DNA from: an uncultured Ruminococcus sp.
GTDB taxonomy: Bacteria; Bacillota; Clostridia; Oscillospirales; Ruminococcaceae
Direction of reading: 5' to 3'
Assembly (NCBI GenBank): GCA_900545125.1
Contig: UQXS01000002.1
Span: forward strand, 1 to 39,648
Length of the DNA stretch: 39,648 bases
The notes below the pieces were generated by a model, which was given only the letters and a program-made list of their open reading frames with translations, was not told where the DNA came from and ran no database searches. Every line of letters begins with the position of its first letter. The stretch's first letter is position 1. This document shows positions 8,689 through 16,235 of this stretch, piece by piece. The position numbers and the translations under genes were made by a program.

Positions 8689-9248
8689 AAATAGCCTTTA
8701 TACGCCACGGATACACACCCGGAAATCTTGAACGCCGCTATATCGGCAGAACCGACGAACCGCTTTCCGCTTACGGAATTGAAGATATCAGAAAACATAT
8801 CTATCCCGATGCCGATTATGTAATTTCAAGCCCCATGAAGCGATGTATTGAAACCTCAAAGATTATCTATCCGGATATTGTACCGATAATTGCCGATAAT
8901 CTCCGTGAATGCGATTTCGGCGATTTTGAGGGAAAAAATTATTCTGAGCTGAACGGCGACACGGATTATCAGCGGTGGATCGACAGCGGCGGCGAAATAC
9001 CGTTTCCAAACGGAGAATCCATGCTTGACTTTCGTAAAAGATGCTGCGATTCCTTTATGGACGAGATATGCCGGATTCCGGAAAAATCAGCCGTTTCGAT
9101 GATAGTTCACGGCGGAACTGTCATGTCTGTTCTGTCACGCTTTTGCATTCCGGAAAGATCTTATTTTGACTATCAGGTAAAAAACGGATGCGGCTTTCTG
9201 ACTGAATGGAACGGAAAAAAAATTAAAATTTTATCGGAGATCATATGA
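8685..9248 (+). CDS. cobC: Alpha-ribazole phosphatase CobC (histidine phosphatase family)
   Basis: A 187-residue histidine phosphatase (phosphoglycerate-mutase-like). It has the phosphate-binding RHG at residues 7-9 with phospho-accepting His8, conserved SSPMKRCIETS (48-58), LRECDFGDFEG (73-83) and the second histidine His142 in VHGGTVMSVL. In a cob operon the expected job is to remove phosphate from alpha-ribazole 5'-phosphate or from cobalamin 5'-phosphate. The family alone does not fix the substrate; the position between cobS and cbiB does. ATGA overlaps tie it to both neighbours. Confidence 0.88.
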   Translation: MKIAFIRHGYTPGNLERRYIGRTDEPLSAYGIEDIRKHIYPDADYVISSPMKRCIETSKIIYPDIVPIIADNLRECDFGDFEGKNYSELNGDTDYQRWIDSGGEIPFPNGESMLDFRKRCCDSFMDEICRIPEKSAVSMIVHGGTVMSVLSRFCIPERSYFDYQVKNGCGFLTEWNGKKIKILSEII

Positions 9249-10213
9249 AATATCTTATTGCTGTTTTACCTCTTATAATCGGATTTATTTTAGATTTGAC
9301 CATAGGCGACCCATATAATCTTCCGCACCCTGTACGGCTTATCGGAAAAATGATTTCGTCACTTGAAAAACTTTTCCGCAGACTATTTCCTGACAGGCTT
9401 ATCCTTGCAGGAACTCTGCTGTCACTTACGGTTCTGACCGTATCTTCCGCCGTACCGCTCGCTGTTCTGATACTGTGCTACACTCTGAATACGTGGCTTG
9501 GAATTATCACCGAAAGCATTCTCATATTCTATATGCTTGCAGCGAAATCTCTGTGCAAGGAGAGCATGAAAGTCTGTAAGGCGGCTGAATCCCACGATAT
9601 CCACAGGGCACGTCACGCTGTTTCGATGATAGTCGGACGTGATACGGATAAGCTTGACGAACAAGGCGTAATTCGTGCGGCAATAGAAACCGTAGCCGAA
9701 AACACATCGGACGGAGAAACCGCTCCCCTGTTCTATATGGCGTTCGGCGGAGCAGTTCTTGGATTTTTCTATAAAGCTGCCAACACTATGGATTCAATGC
9801 TCGGATATAAAAATGAAAAATATATCCGTTTCGGCAGATTTTCTGCTAAATTCGACGACATAATGAATTATATTCCATCCAGACTGTCGGCTATGATGAT
9901 GATTCTGTCAGCCTTTATTCTCAGATACAATACGAAAGGCGCATGGAAAATATGGCGACGTGACAGAACAAGTCAGGAAAGTCCCAACGCTGCACAGACT
10001 GAATCCGCCGCTGCCGGAGCCCTTGATATCAGGCTTCTCGGAGACGCTTATTATTTCGGAAAACTACACCGCAAAAATAATGTCGGGGATGATATACGCC
10101 CTGTTGAACAGGAGGATATCCGCCGTGTAAACCGGCTTATGTTCTGCACATCGGCGATTATGCTTGCATTTGCAGTTTCAGTAAGAGCACTGCTCGCTTT
10201 TCTGTTTTTCTGA
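9245..10213 (+). CDS. cbiB: Adenosylcobinamide-phosphate synthase CbiB
   Basis: Membrane enzyme that attaches (R)-1-amino-2-propanol phosphate to adenosylcobyric acid. At 322 residues it has the family length and several membrane segments. Typical motifs are DLTIGDPYNLPHPVRLIG near the N-terminus, ENTSDGETAPLFY in the middle, followed by a MDSMLGYKNEKY stretch and FDDIMNYIPSRLSA. It overlaps cobC by 4 bases and is followed 11 bases later by cobD, whose product supplies its amino-propanol substrate. Confidence 0.94.
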   Translation: MKYLIAVLPLIIGFILDLTIGDPYNLPHPVRLIGKMISSLEKLFRRLFPDRLILAGTLLSLTVLTVSSAVPLAVLILCYTLNTWLGIITESILIFYMLAAKSLCKESMKVCKAAESHDIHRARHAVSMIVGRDTDKLDEQGVIRAAIETVAENTSDGETAPLFYMAFGGAVLGFFYKAANTMDSMLGYKNEKYIRFGRFSAKFDDIMNYIPSRLSAMMMILSAFILRYNTKGAWKIWRRDRTSQESPNAAQTESAAAGALDIRLLGDAYYFGKLHRKNNVGDDIRPVEQEDIRRVNRLMFCTSAIMLAFAVSVRALLAFLFF

Positions 10214-10224
10214 CGGAGGGGACT

Positions 10225-11247
10225 ATGAAACGATTTGAACACGGAGGCAATTTTCCGTACGGGATTATCGATTTTTCGGTGAATATCAACCCACTCGGAA
10301 TGCCGGACAGCGCAAAAAAAATTCTTGCCGGAAATATCGGCAGATTCTCGGAATATCCCGATCCGGACTCCACCGAACTTGTCCGTAAATTGTCTGAATA
10401 CGAAAAAATCCAGCCTGACAACATCGTGTGCGGAAACGGAGCGGCAGACCTGATATATCGTCTTGTTCATGCCTTGAAACCACACAGGGCACTGCTGGTA
10501 TCTCCGACTTTTTCGGAATACGAAAAGGCTCTGACCGAGAACGGATGCCGGATAAAATTCCATGCTTTGAGGGAAACGGAAAACTTCTGTATTACCGAAC
10601 GTATTCTTGAAGATCTGCATGACGCTGACGTTTTCTTTCTTTGCGATCCGAATAATCCAACCGGTTCACTTGCTTCCTGCGAACTTATGGAAAAAATAGT
10701 TCGCCGATGCGCCGAAGAAAAGATCACGCTCATCCTCGATCGCTGCTTCATGGATTTTACAGGCAGATCAGACGGAGATACGGCACTTTTACTGAACAAC
10801 AATACCGTTATCCTGAAAGCATTTACGAAAATATATGCAATGGCTGGTCTGCGGCTGGGATATATGATATCAGGTAATGCAGAACTTTCGGAAAAAGTAC
10901 GCCGCACCGGACAATGCTGGAGCGTATCCGTTCCTGCACAGCTTGCCGGAATAGCCGCATTGCAGGAAGTGGGATATATAAAGAGAACCGTCTCATTCAT
11001 CCGCCGGGAACGTGATTTTCTCTGCCGTTCCCTGCAAAGACCGGAAATTAAAATATATCCCTCTGAAACGAATTATCTTCTTTTGCAAGGCTCTATGCCG
11101 TTTGACAAACTGCTTTTGCAAAAAAATATTGCAGTACGCAGCTGCGAAAATTATCGTGGATTAAACGACAGATACTTCCGCATTGCCGTGAAAGACCACA
11201 GCAATAACGAACGTCTTGTAAACGCTGTCAATGAAATAACGGGGTGA
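10225..11247 (+). CDS. cobD: L-threonine-O-3-phosphate decarboxylase CobD
   Basis: Pyridoxal-phosphate enzyme of the aspartate aminotransferase fold that makes (R)-1-amino-2-propanol phosphate for CbiB. The 340 residues begin with HGGNFPYGIIDFSVNINP, a typical CobD opening. CDPNNPTGS holds the cofactor loop, and the Schiff-base lysine is Lys202 in AFTKIYAMAGLRLGY. Related histidinol-phosphate aminotransferases share the fold, but the opening and the operon favour CobD. A GGAGGGGA ribosome site lies just before the ATG. No C-terminal kinase or zinc-finger extension is present. Confidence 0.92.
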   Translation: MKRFEHGGNFPYGIIDFSVNINPLGMPDSAKKILAGNIGRFSEYPDPDSTELVRKLSEYEKIQPDNIVCGNGAADLIYRLVHALKPHRALLVSPTFSEYEKALTENGCRIKFHALRETENFCITERILEDLHDADVFFLCDPNNPTGSLASCELMEKIVRRCAEEKITLILDRCFMDFTGRSDGDTALLLNNNTVILKAFTKIYAMAGLRLGYMISGNAELSEKVRRTGQCWSVSVPAQLAGIAALQEVGYIKRTVSFIRRERDFLCRSLQRPEIKIYPSETNYLLLQGSMPFDKLLLQKNIAVRSCENYRGLNDRYFRIAVKDHSNNERLVNAVNEITG

Positions 11248-11250
11248 ATT

Positions 11251-12726
11251 ATGGCAAGATCAATTATGATTCAGGGAACTATGTCAAATGTCGGAAAAAG
11301 TATCATCTGCGCCGGACTTTGCAGAATTTTCAGACAGGACGGATATATCTCAGCACCGTTCAAATCACAGAATATGGCTCTTAATTCATATATAACCGCC
11401 GACGGCCTGGAAATCGGAAGAGCGCAGGCAATGCAGGCGGAAGCGGCAGGGATCGAACCATCTGTCCTGATGAATCCAATTCTTTTGAAACCAACTACCG
11501 ATAATGGTTCACAGGTTATTGTGAACGGAAAAGTTCTCGGAAATATGCGTGCAGCAGAGTATTTCCGCCGGAAAAAGGAACTGATTCCCACAATAAAAAC
11601 TGCCTACGCAAAACTGTCTGAACAAGCGGATATTATCGTCGTAGAGGGCGCAGGAAGTCCTGCGGAAATGAATCTGAAAAATGACGATATCGTAAATATG
11701 GGACTGGCAGAACTTATTAATGCTCCCGTCCTGCTTGTCGGCGATATAGACCGTGGAGGAGTTTTTGCTCAGCTTATCGGAACTGTTGCGCTCCTTGAAA
11801 TTCACGAGCAGCAGCGAATCAAAGGATTGCTCGTAAATAAATTCCGTGGAGACCGTTCATTATTTCAGGACGGAGTAAGGATTCTCGAAGAGAAAGGCGG
11901 AAAGCCTGTTCTTGGCGTAGTTCCGTACGTTGACTGCGATATCGACGACGAGGACAGTCTCTCTGACAGACTGTCACGGAAAAGTTCTGACATCATTGAT
12001 ATCGCTGTAATAAAGCTGCCTAAGATCTCCAATTATACCGACTTTTCTCCTCTGTCAGGATACAGCGGAGTATCGGTAAGATATACAGGAAAATCCGCTG
12101 AACTTGGCAGTCCAGATATGATAATTCTTCCGGGCAGCAAGAGCACAATTGCCGATATGAAGTGGCTCAGAGAAAGCGGATTTGAAAATCTGATAAAACA
12201 AAAAGTTTCCGCCGGAGTTCCGCTTTTCGGAATATGCGGCGGATATCAGATGCTCGGAAAAACTATCTCAGACCCCGAAAATACAGAATGCGGCGGAAAA
12301 ATACGTGGACTTGAACTCCTTGATATGCACACTGTTTTCTGCCGTGACAAAACACAGAAACAGTCCGACGGCATCATAACTGCCGAGCCGAATATCTTCG
12401 GAAAATTAAACGGAAAAGCCGTCAGCGGCTACGAAATACACATGGGTCAGACTGAAAGCCACGAATCTCCGCTTATACGATTTTCAGACGGACGCTGTGA
12501 CGGTGCATACAAAGGCTGCGTTTTCGGAACATATCTGCATGGGATATTCGACAGCAGCGGTATATCAGCAGCAATAATCGGAGAACTTTTCAACCGCCGT
12601 GGACTCGATTTTTCCGGTATTCTGGATTACAAAGAATACAAGGAAAAACAGTATGATCGTCTTGCCGACGCTCTGCGGCAGAATATTGATATGGAAAAAA
12701 TATATAGTATTTTAGATATTACGTAA
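11251..12726 (+). CDS. cbiP: Cobyric acid synthase CbiP
   Basis: Glutamine- and ATP-dependent amidation of four side chains of adenosylcobyrinate a,c-diamide. The 491-residue chain has a BioD-like N-terminal domain with GTMSNVGKSI and SQNMALNSY, then VEGAGSPAEMNL and GDIDRGGVFA. The C-terminal glutaminase domain carries the nucleophile Cys329 in GICGGYQMLG and a late GTYLHGIFD histidine. It is the last gene of the operon, three bases after cobD. No clear hairpin terminator follows before the next promoter. Confidence 0.95.
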   Translation: MARSIMIQGTMSNVGKSIICAGLCRIFRQDGYISAPFKSQNMALNSYITADGLEIGRAQAMQAEAAGIEPSVLMNPILLKPTTDNGSQVIVNGKVLGNMRAAEYFRRKKELIPTIKTAYAKLSEQADIIVVEGAGSPAEMNLKNDDIVNMGLAELINAPVLLVGDIDRGGVFAQLIGTVALLEIHEQQRIKGLLVNKFRGDRSLFQDGVRILEEKGGKPVLGVVPYVDCDIDDEDSLSDRLSRKSSDIIDIAVIKLPKISNYTDFSPLSGYSGVSVRYTGKSAELGSPDMIILPGSKSTIADMKWLRESGFENLIKQKVSAGVPLFGICGGYQMLGKTISDPENTECGGKIRGLELLDMHTVFCRDKTQKQSDGIITAEPNIFGKLNGKAVSGYEIHMGQTESHESPLIRFSDGRCDGAYKGCVFGTYLHGIFDSSGISAAIIGELFNRRGLDFSGILDYKEYKEKQYDRLADALRQNIDMEKIYSILDIT

Positions 12727-12777
12727 TTTTACATTCTTTCGTTAATTCTCAAAATAAATATTTGTCAAAAATGTACA

Positions 12778-12806
12778 TTGTAATCTTATAAAGAATATGA
12801 TATACT
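12778..12806 (+). promoter_or_regulatory. Sigma-A promoter for the SH3 lipoprotein
   Basis: TTGTAA at 12778-12783 and TATACT at 12801-12806 are 17 bases apart, with an extended TG one base before the -10 box. The site is 50 bases before the lipoprotein start and gives that gene transcription separate from the cobalamin operon. Confidence 0.75.
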
Positions 12807-12857
12807 GAATATAATAAACAAGAAATTTAGTAAAAATTGACTGAAAGGAAGTATATA

Positions 12858-14483
12858 ATGAAAAACAGATTATTAAAAAGTACAATACTGCTCACAGTTT
12901 CATCAACCATACTGTTGTCAACAGCCTGTGGAAATCATAATCAAGACGAATCTTCAATAGATATTACTTCTGATACAAATGGAATTACATCCTCTGAATC
13001 TGAAACAACATCAGCTGCTGAAATCAACAGCAACAACTATATTGGCTACTGGCATATGGAAAACTGTGCTGAGATCGAACTGACAATAGACTCGGTAACA
13101 TCATCTGTCATCGTATTTTCGTTATGGCAATACGGCACTGGTACAACCGGACCGATCTCTGCCGAACTCAACAAAAATACTGCTGTATTTCAAAATGAAC
13201 AAATTTCCGGTAGCATAACCCTGGAAGATAATTACATTAAACTCTGCATTTCTTCTGAAAAACTTCAAATTCCAAAAGATACTGAAATGCTTTTTGATAT
13301 ACGTATCCTTGAATCCATACAGGATAAAAACAATACTGTTGTTTCCGTAACGCCTGCAGATACATCCGGAGTAATATCTCAACTGCCTCAAACTCTTTAC
13401 GGACAGATCAGCAGCAAAGGTCAGACCGTATCCGGTATGACATCATCATACGTCTGTGAAAACGGTGAATTCTCCACTGTTAGAAAACAGCTCGGCGATA
13501 AATGGCACATCAGATCTGACAGTTCCTGCTACAATTACGGCATACTCTGGTATGAATGCTATGATTCTCAAGACGGTGATTATTACGGTTGGGTTAATTC
13601 CGAATACCTTACTTTCACTGATCCCGATGCTTCATCAATATCAGACGATTTAACGTATCTCGGAATCGGAACAGTTGCTTCACCAGACACTCCTCTTTAC
13701 ATACGCAGCTCCAAGGCATATACAGAAGAGGGAAAAATCGGACAGATACCTAATAACACCAACGGTTTCTCTGTTTATGACTGCGGCGATGCAAACTGGT
13801 ACTATATAAACTATAATGGTACACAAGGATATGCAAGTTCTAAATTTATCCAAGTAAGCGCACCTACAGATAACACTCCATCCTATGGAACAGATTTACC
13901 GACAGTTAATTCAGGGGGGGCTTCTTCATCACCGGGTACTTCCGCTGTTCCTGCAACTACTGCTCCTGCTCCAAACTACAAACCAGAAGTCAAATCACAA
14001 GAAATACATGGAGTAACCTTTAATTATGTCAGTGATTTCCATAAATATTACGAGGTCACAAATGAAACAACGGACTTCCATATGGATGTAACAATAAAAT
14101 ACTGCGAACCTGACGATTACCTCTCCCCTGACAGCCATACGACCGCTATATCCAATAAAACCGGAACATATGATGCAGAAGATATAGGAAATATCTACTA
14201 TAGCGCAGGAACAGATGATTTTGCAATTTTTGAAGTAACGTTCAGCGGGACCTACAGCGGAGCGTATGCTTTTTATGGTTCGGAAGGAGGCATCCAGTAT
14301 CGTAAATATACGCCATATGGTACATTGCTGACAAATTATCGGGGAGATAAACAACATATGCTAATAAAGACAGATAACGCTGACGGCACAATGAATCAGA
14401 CAGTGTATATTGGTTTCTTTATGAGTGAAGTCGGCTCAGTTGATTTCATAATGTTCGATATTGCCCCTGATTATGAAAGTTAG
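12858..14483 (+). CDS. Secreted lipoprotein with SH3-like domains
   Basis: A 541-residue predicted lipoprotein: basic start, hydrophobic segment, and lipobox LSTAC with lipidated Cys24. After a Ser/Thr-rich linker there is a beta-rich region (about 50-165), two SH3-type repeats (about 174-260 and 267-335, the second with the pattern LYIRSS...GQIPN...WYYINYNGTQGYASSKFI), a Pro/Ser/Thr linker (341-375) and a C-terminal beta domain I do not recognise. SH3 domains outside the membrane often bind wall peptides, so a wall-surface role is an inference. I use the ATG at 12858 with AAAGGAAG just before it; an upstream TTG at 12837 has no ribosome site. A run of seven G lies in the linker. The stop codon is part of a repeat shared with 30082-30096. 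Confidence 0.75.
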   Translation: MKNRLLKSTILLTVSSTILLSTACGNHNQDESSIDITSDTNGITSSESETTSAAEINSNNYIGYWHMENCAEIELTIDSVTSSVIVFSLWQYGTGTTGPISAELNKNTAVFQNEQISGSITLEDNYIKLCISSEKLQIPKDTEMLFDIRILESIQDKNNTVVSVTPADTSGVISQLPQTLYGQISSKGQTVSGMTSSYVCENGEFSTVRKQLGDKWHIRSDSSCYNYGILWYECYDSQDGDYYGWVNSEYLTFTDPDASSISDDLTYLGIGTVASPDTPLYIRSSKAYTEEGKIGQIPNNTNGFSVYDCGDANWYYINYNGTQGYASSKFIQVSAPTDNTPSYGTDLPTVNSGGASSSPGTSAVPATTAPAPNYKPEVKSQEIHGVTFNYVSDFHKYYEVTNETTDFHMDVTIKYCEPDDYLSPDSHTTAISNKTGTYDAEDIGNIYYSAGTDDFAIFEVTFSGTYSGAYAFYGSEGGIQYRKYTPYGTLLTNYRGDKQHMLIKTDNADGTMNQTVYIGFFMSEVGSVDFIMFDIAPDYES

Positions 14484-14500
14484 AGCATGTTCACATAAAA
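14480..14500 (+). repeat. Repeat copy A (TTAGAGC-N-TGTTCA) at a gene end
   Basis: TTAGAGCATGTTCA at 14480-14493, continuing CATAAAA. The TAG stop of the SH3 lipoprotein is bases 2-4 of the repeat. The same motif, with one changed base, ends the patatin-like gene on the other strand at 30083-30096. Confidence 0.6.
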
Positions 14501-14503
14501 CAA

Positions 14504-14536
14504 AAGGCAGGACTGCAAAATGCAAGTTCCTGCCTT
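14504..14536. terminator. Hairpin between two converging genes
   Basis: AAGGCAGGA pairs with TCCTGCCTT around a GC-containing inner stem with small bulges. It sits between the ends of the (+) lipoprotein and the (-) heptad-repeat gene. The right flank has only a weak T run (TTAATCATTT), while the left flank is A-rich (T-rich for the minus strand), so it probably serves the minus-strand operon best and may work in both directions. Confidence 0.6.
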
Positions 14537-14558
14537 AATCATTTATTCTAATTTACAT

Positions 14559-16235
14559 TCATGCTATCTCATCTGTGCGGAAGAAGAACTTCACCTTGCC
14601 GTCCATGTTGTCAGATATGCCGGAAAATACCTTGTAATTACCGGAAATCTCAGACAGAGCGTTTATACGTGCCGAAAGACCGGCAATATCAACATCTACG
14701 ATATTTTTTACACTGTCGTATAATTTCTGCATTCCTCCTGAAAGCTGCTGTGAACCGTCACGGAGCTGCTTTATGCCTTCGATAAGCGCCGGAGTGCTCT
14801 CCTGCAGCTTTTTAAGACCGTTGTAGAGCTCTCCTGCACCTGAACTTATCTGCGACGCACCCGTTTTCAGTGAATCAACACCGCCTTTGAGAGTTCCTGC
14901 ACCGTCAGCCGCCTGCGAAACACCTGCCGTATAGCTGAGAAGTCCCTGATAAAATGTATTATATCCGTCAAGCTGTGATTTCAGATCTATAAGCGGCTGT
15001 GCTCCCGTTGCGGCAATAGCCTGATCGAGAATATCGCTGTAATTGTCGGCAGTCAGTTCCGGAAGCGAAAGTCCCGATGACTGAAGCTGTGCATTTGCAG
15101 CCGCAAGCAGAGAATCAAATACCGCTTTTGCTCCGCCGTTCAGAGTTTCGCTGTTTCCGTCAAGTTCCTGAAGTCCATCGTTGAGCTGATTTGTACCTGC
15201 CTGAAGTTCAGATGCTCCGCTGTCAAGATTTTTTGCGCCGTCCGAAAGAGTCTTTGAACCCTCTGCAAGCTTATCCACACCCTTTACCAGTTCGTCGGAT
15301 TTCTCCAGCAGCTGACAAAGACCGTCATACAGATCTGACGAACCGTTTATCAACTGATCCATTGCGGAAGTAAGCACAGACAGTGATCCACCTATTTCGT
15401 CAGATGATACATTGCCGTCAGTGCTGATATTGCTGAAAACATCATTGGCTGCAATAGTAACGGTCATTGCCATACGGAAATCAACCACATCGGCAGATAC
15501 TTCAACATAATCGGGGATCTCGGCAATTTCCGGATCTATTCCGAGACTTTCCTGTAGTCCGGGAAGTGCGATTCCGGCAGCGATAGTTCTGCTTCCATCG
15601 TTAACAAGTCCTCCGTTGGTGATCTGAACATTGCTGAAAACGTCGTTGTCAAGTATCATTCCGGTAAGCATTGCGTAGGGAACGCAGAGATTTTCCTGCT
15701 TTCCGTTTATTTCTGCGGTTTCGGAAGTATTGTTTGTATAGTCGAAGCGTATTACTGCCTTGCCGCTTTTTCCGGCAATTTCCTCCGGAGTGATATCCTT
15801 TCCGTCCAGTTTGTAGGAAACCTTGAAACTTACGGGAAGTTCCTTATCGGTATATCCCTGATAGTAAATATCGTTTCCGCCGCTTTCCCATACAAGCGAA
15901 TTATCATTGCCGGAAGTAAATTTTTCATCGCCCTTGACATTTTCAATATCTGTCAGAACAGAACTGTCGGTCAGACTGTCAGCGCCGGACACATTTTTCA
16001 GCCAGTCGCTTACGATCACTTTACGGACAGTTCCGTCTGCACCTGCAAGAACATAAACCGTTTCGTCCTTGACAATATCCGGCTGCACAGCGGCTTTTTC
16101 TTCATCCATGACTACCGTCGTTCTGTGTTTGTTCTGCTCCTTGTCGAAAGCACTGTAAGCACCATAGCCGATAGTTCCGGTTATCAGCGATGTGCAGAGT
16201 ATAATTGAAATAGCCTTTTTTGCTGTATTATTCAT
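14559..16235 (-). CDS. Exported heptad-repeat (YhgE/Pip-like) partner of the MMPL exporter
   Basis: A 558-residue protein with one N-terminal membrane segment (about 7-27), an extracytoplasmic beta-rich domain, and from about residue 295 a long helical region made of repeats of the type xxxLxxGaxxL (for example KLAEGSKTLSDGAKNL and ELQAGTNQLNDG). These heptads are known from YhgE/Pip-family proteins and their relatives, which form elongated coiled structures at the envelope. It is translated 8 bases into the end of the MMPL gene with GGAGG just upstream, so the two products are made together and probably form one complex. The reverse-strand start at 16235 is well placed. Unlike full YhgE it lacks a C-terminal membrane block. 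The substrate is unknown. Confidence 0.75.
   Translation of the reverse strand: MNNTAKKAISIILCTSLITGTIGYGAYSAFDKEQNKHRTTVVMDEEKAAVQPDIVKDETVYVLAGADGTVRKVIVSDWLKNVSGADSLTDSSVLTDIENVKGDEKFTSGNDNSLVWESGGNDIYYQGYTDKELPVSFKVSYKLDGKDITPEEIAGKSGKAVIRFDYTNNTSETAEINGKQENLCVPYAMLTGMILDNDVFSNVQITNGGLVNDGSRTIAAGIALPGLQESLGIDPEIAEIPDYVEVSADVVDFRMAMTVTIAANDVFSNISTDGNVSSDEIGGSLSVLTSAMDQLINGSSDLYDGLCQLLEKSDELVKGVDKLAEGSKTLSDGAKNLDSGASELQAGTNQLNDGLQELDGNSETLNGGAKAVFDSLLAAANAQLQSSGLSLPELTADNYSDILDQAIAATGAQPLIDLKSQLDGYNTFYQGLLSYTAGVSQAADGAGTLKGGVDSLKTGASQISSGAGELYNGLKKLQESTPALIEGIKQLRDGSQQLSGGMQKLYDSVKNIVDVDIAGLSARINALSEISGNYKVFSGISDNMDGKVKFFFRTDEIA

Noticed and set aside
14559..16235. Possible ApbE flavinylation sites (SGAS, TGAS) in the heptad-repeat protein
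   Set aside because: They are ordinary parts of the xxxLxxGA repeat and lack the D-x-x-S/T-G-A-T-x-S/T context of an FMN-binding domain.
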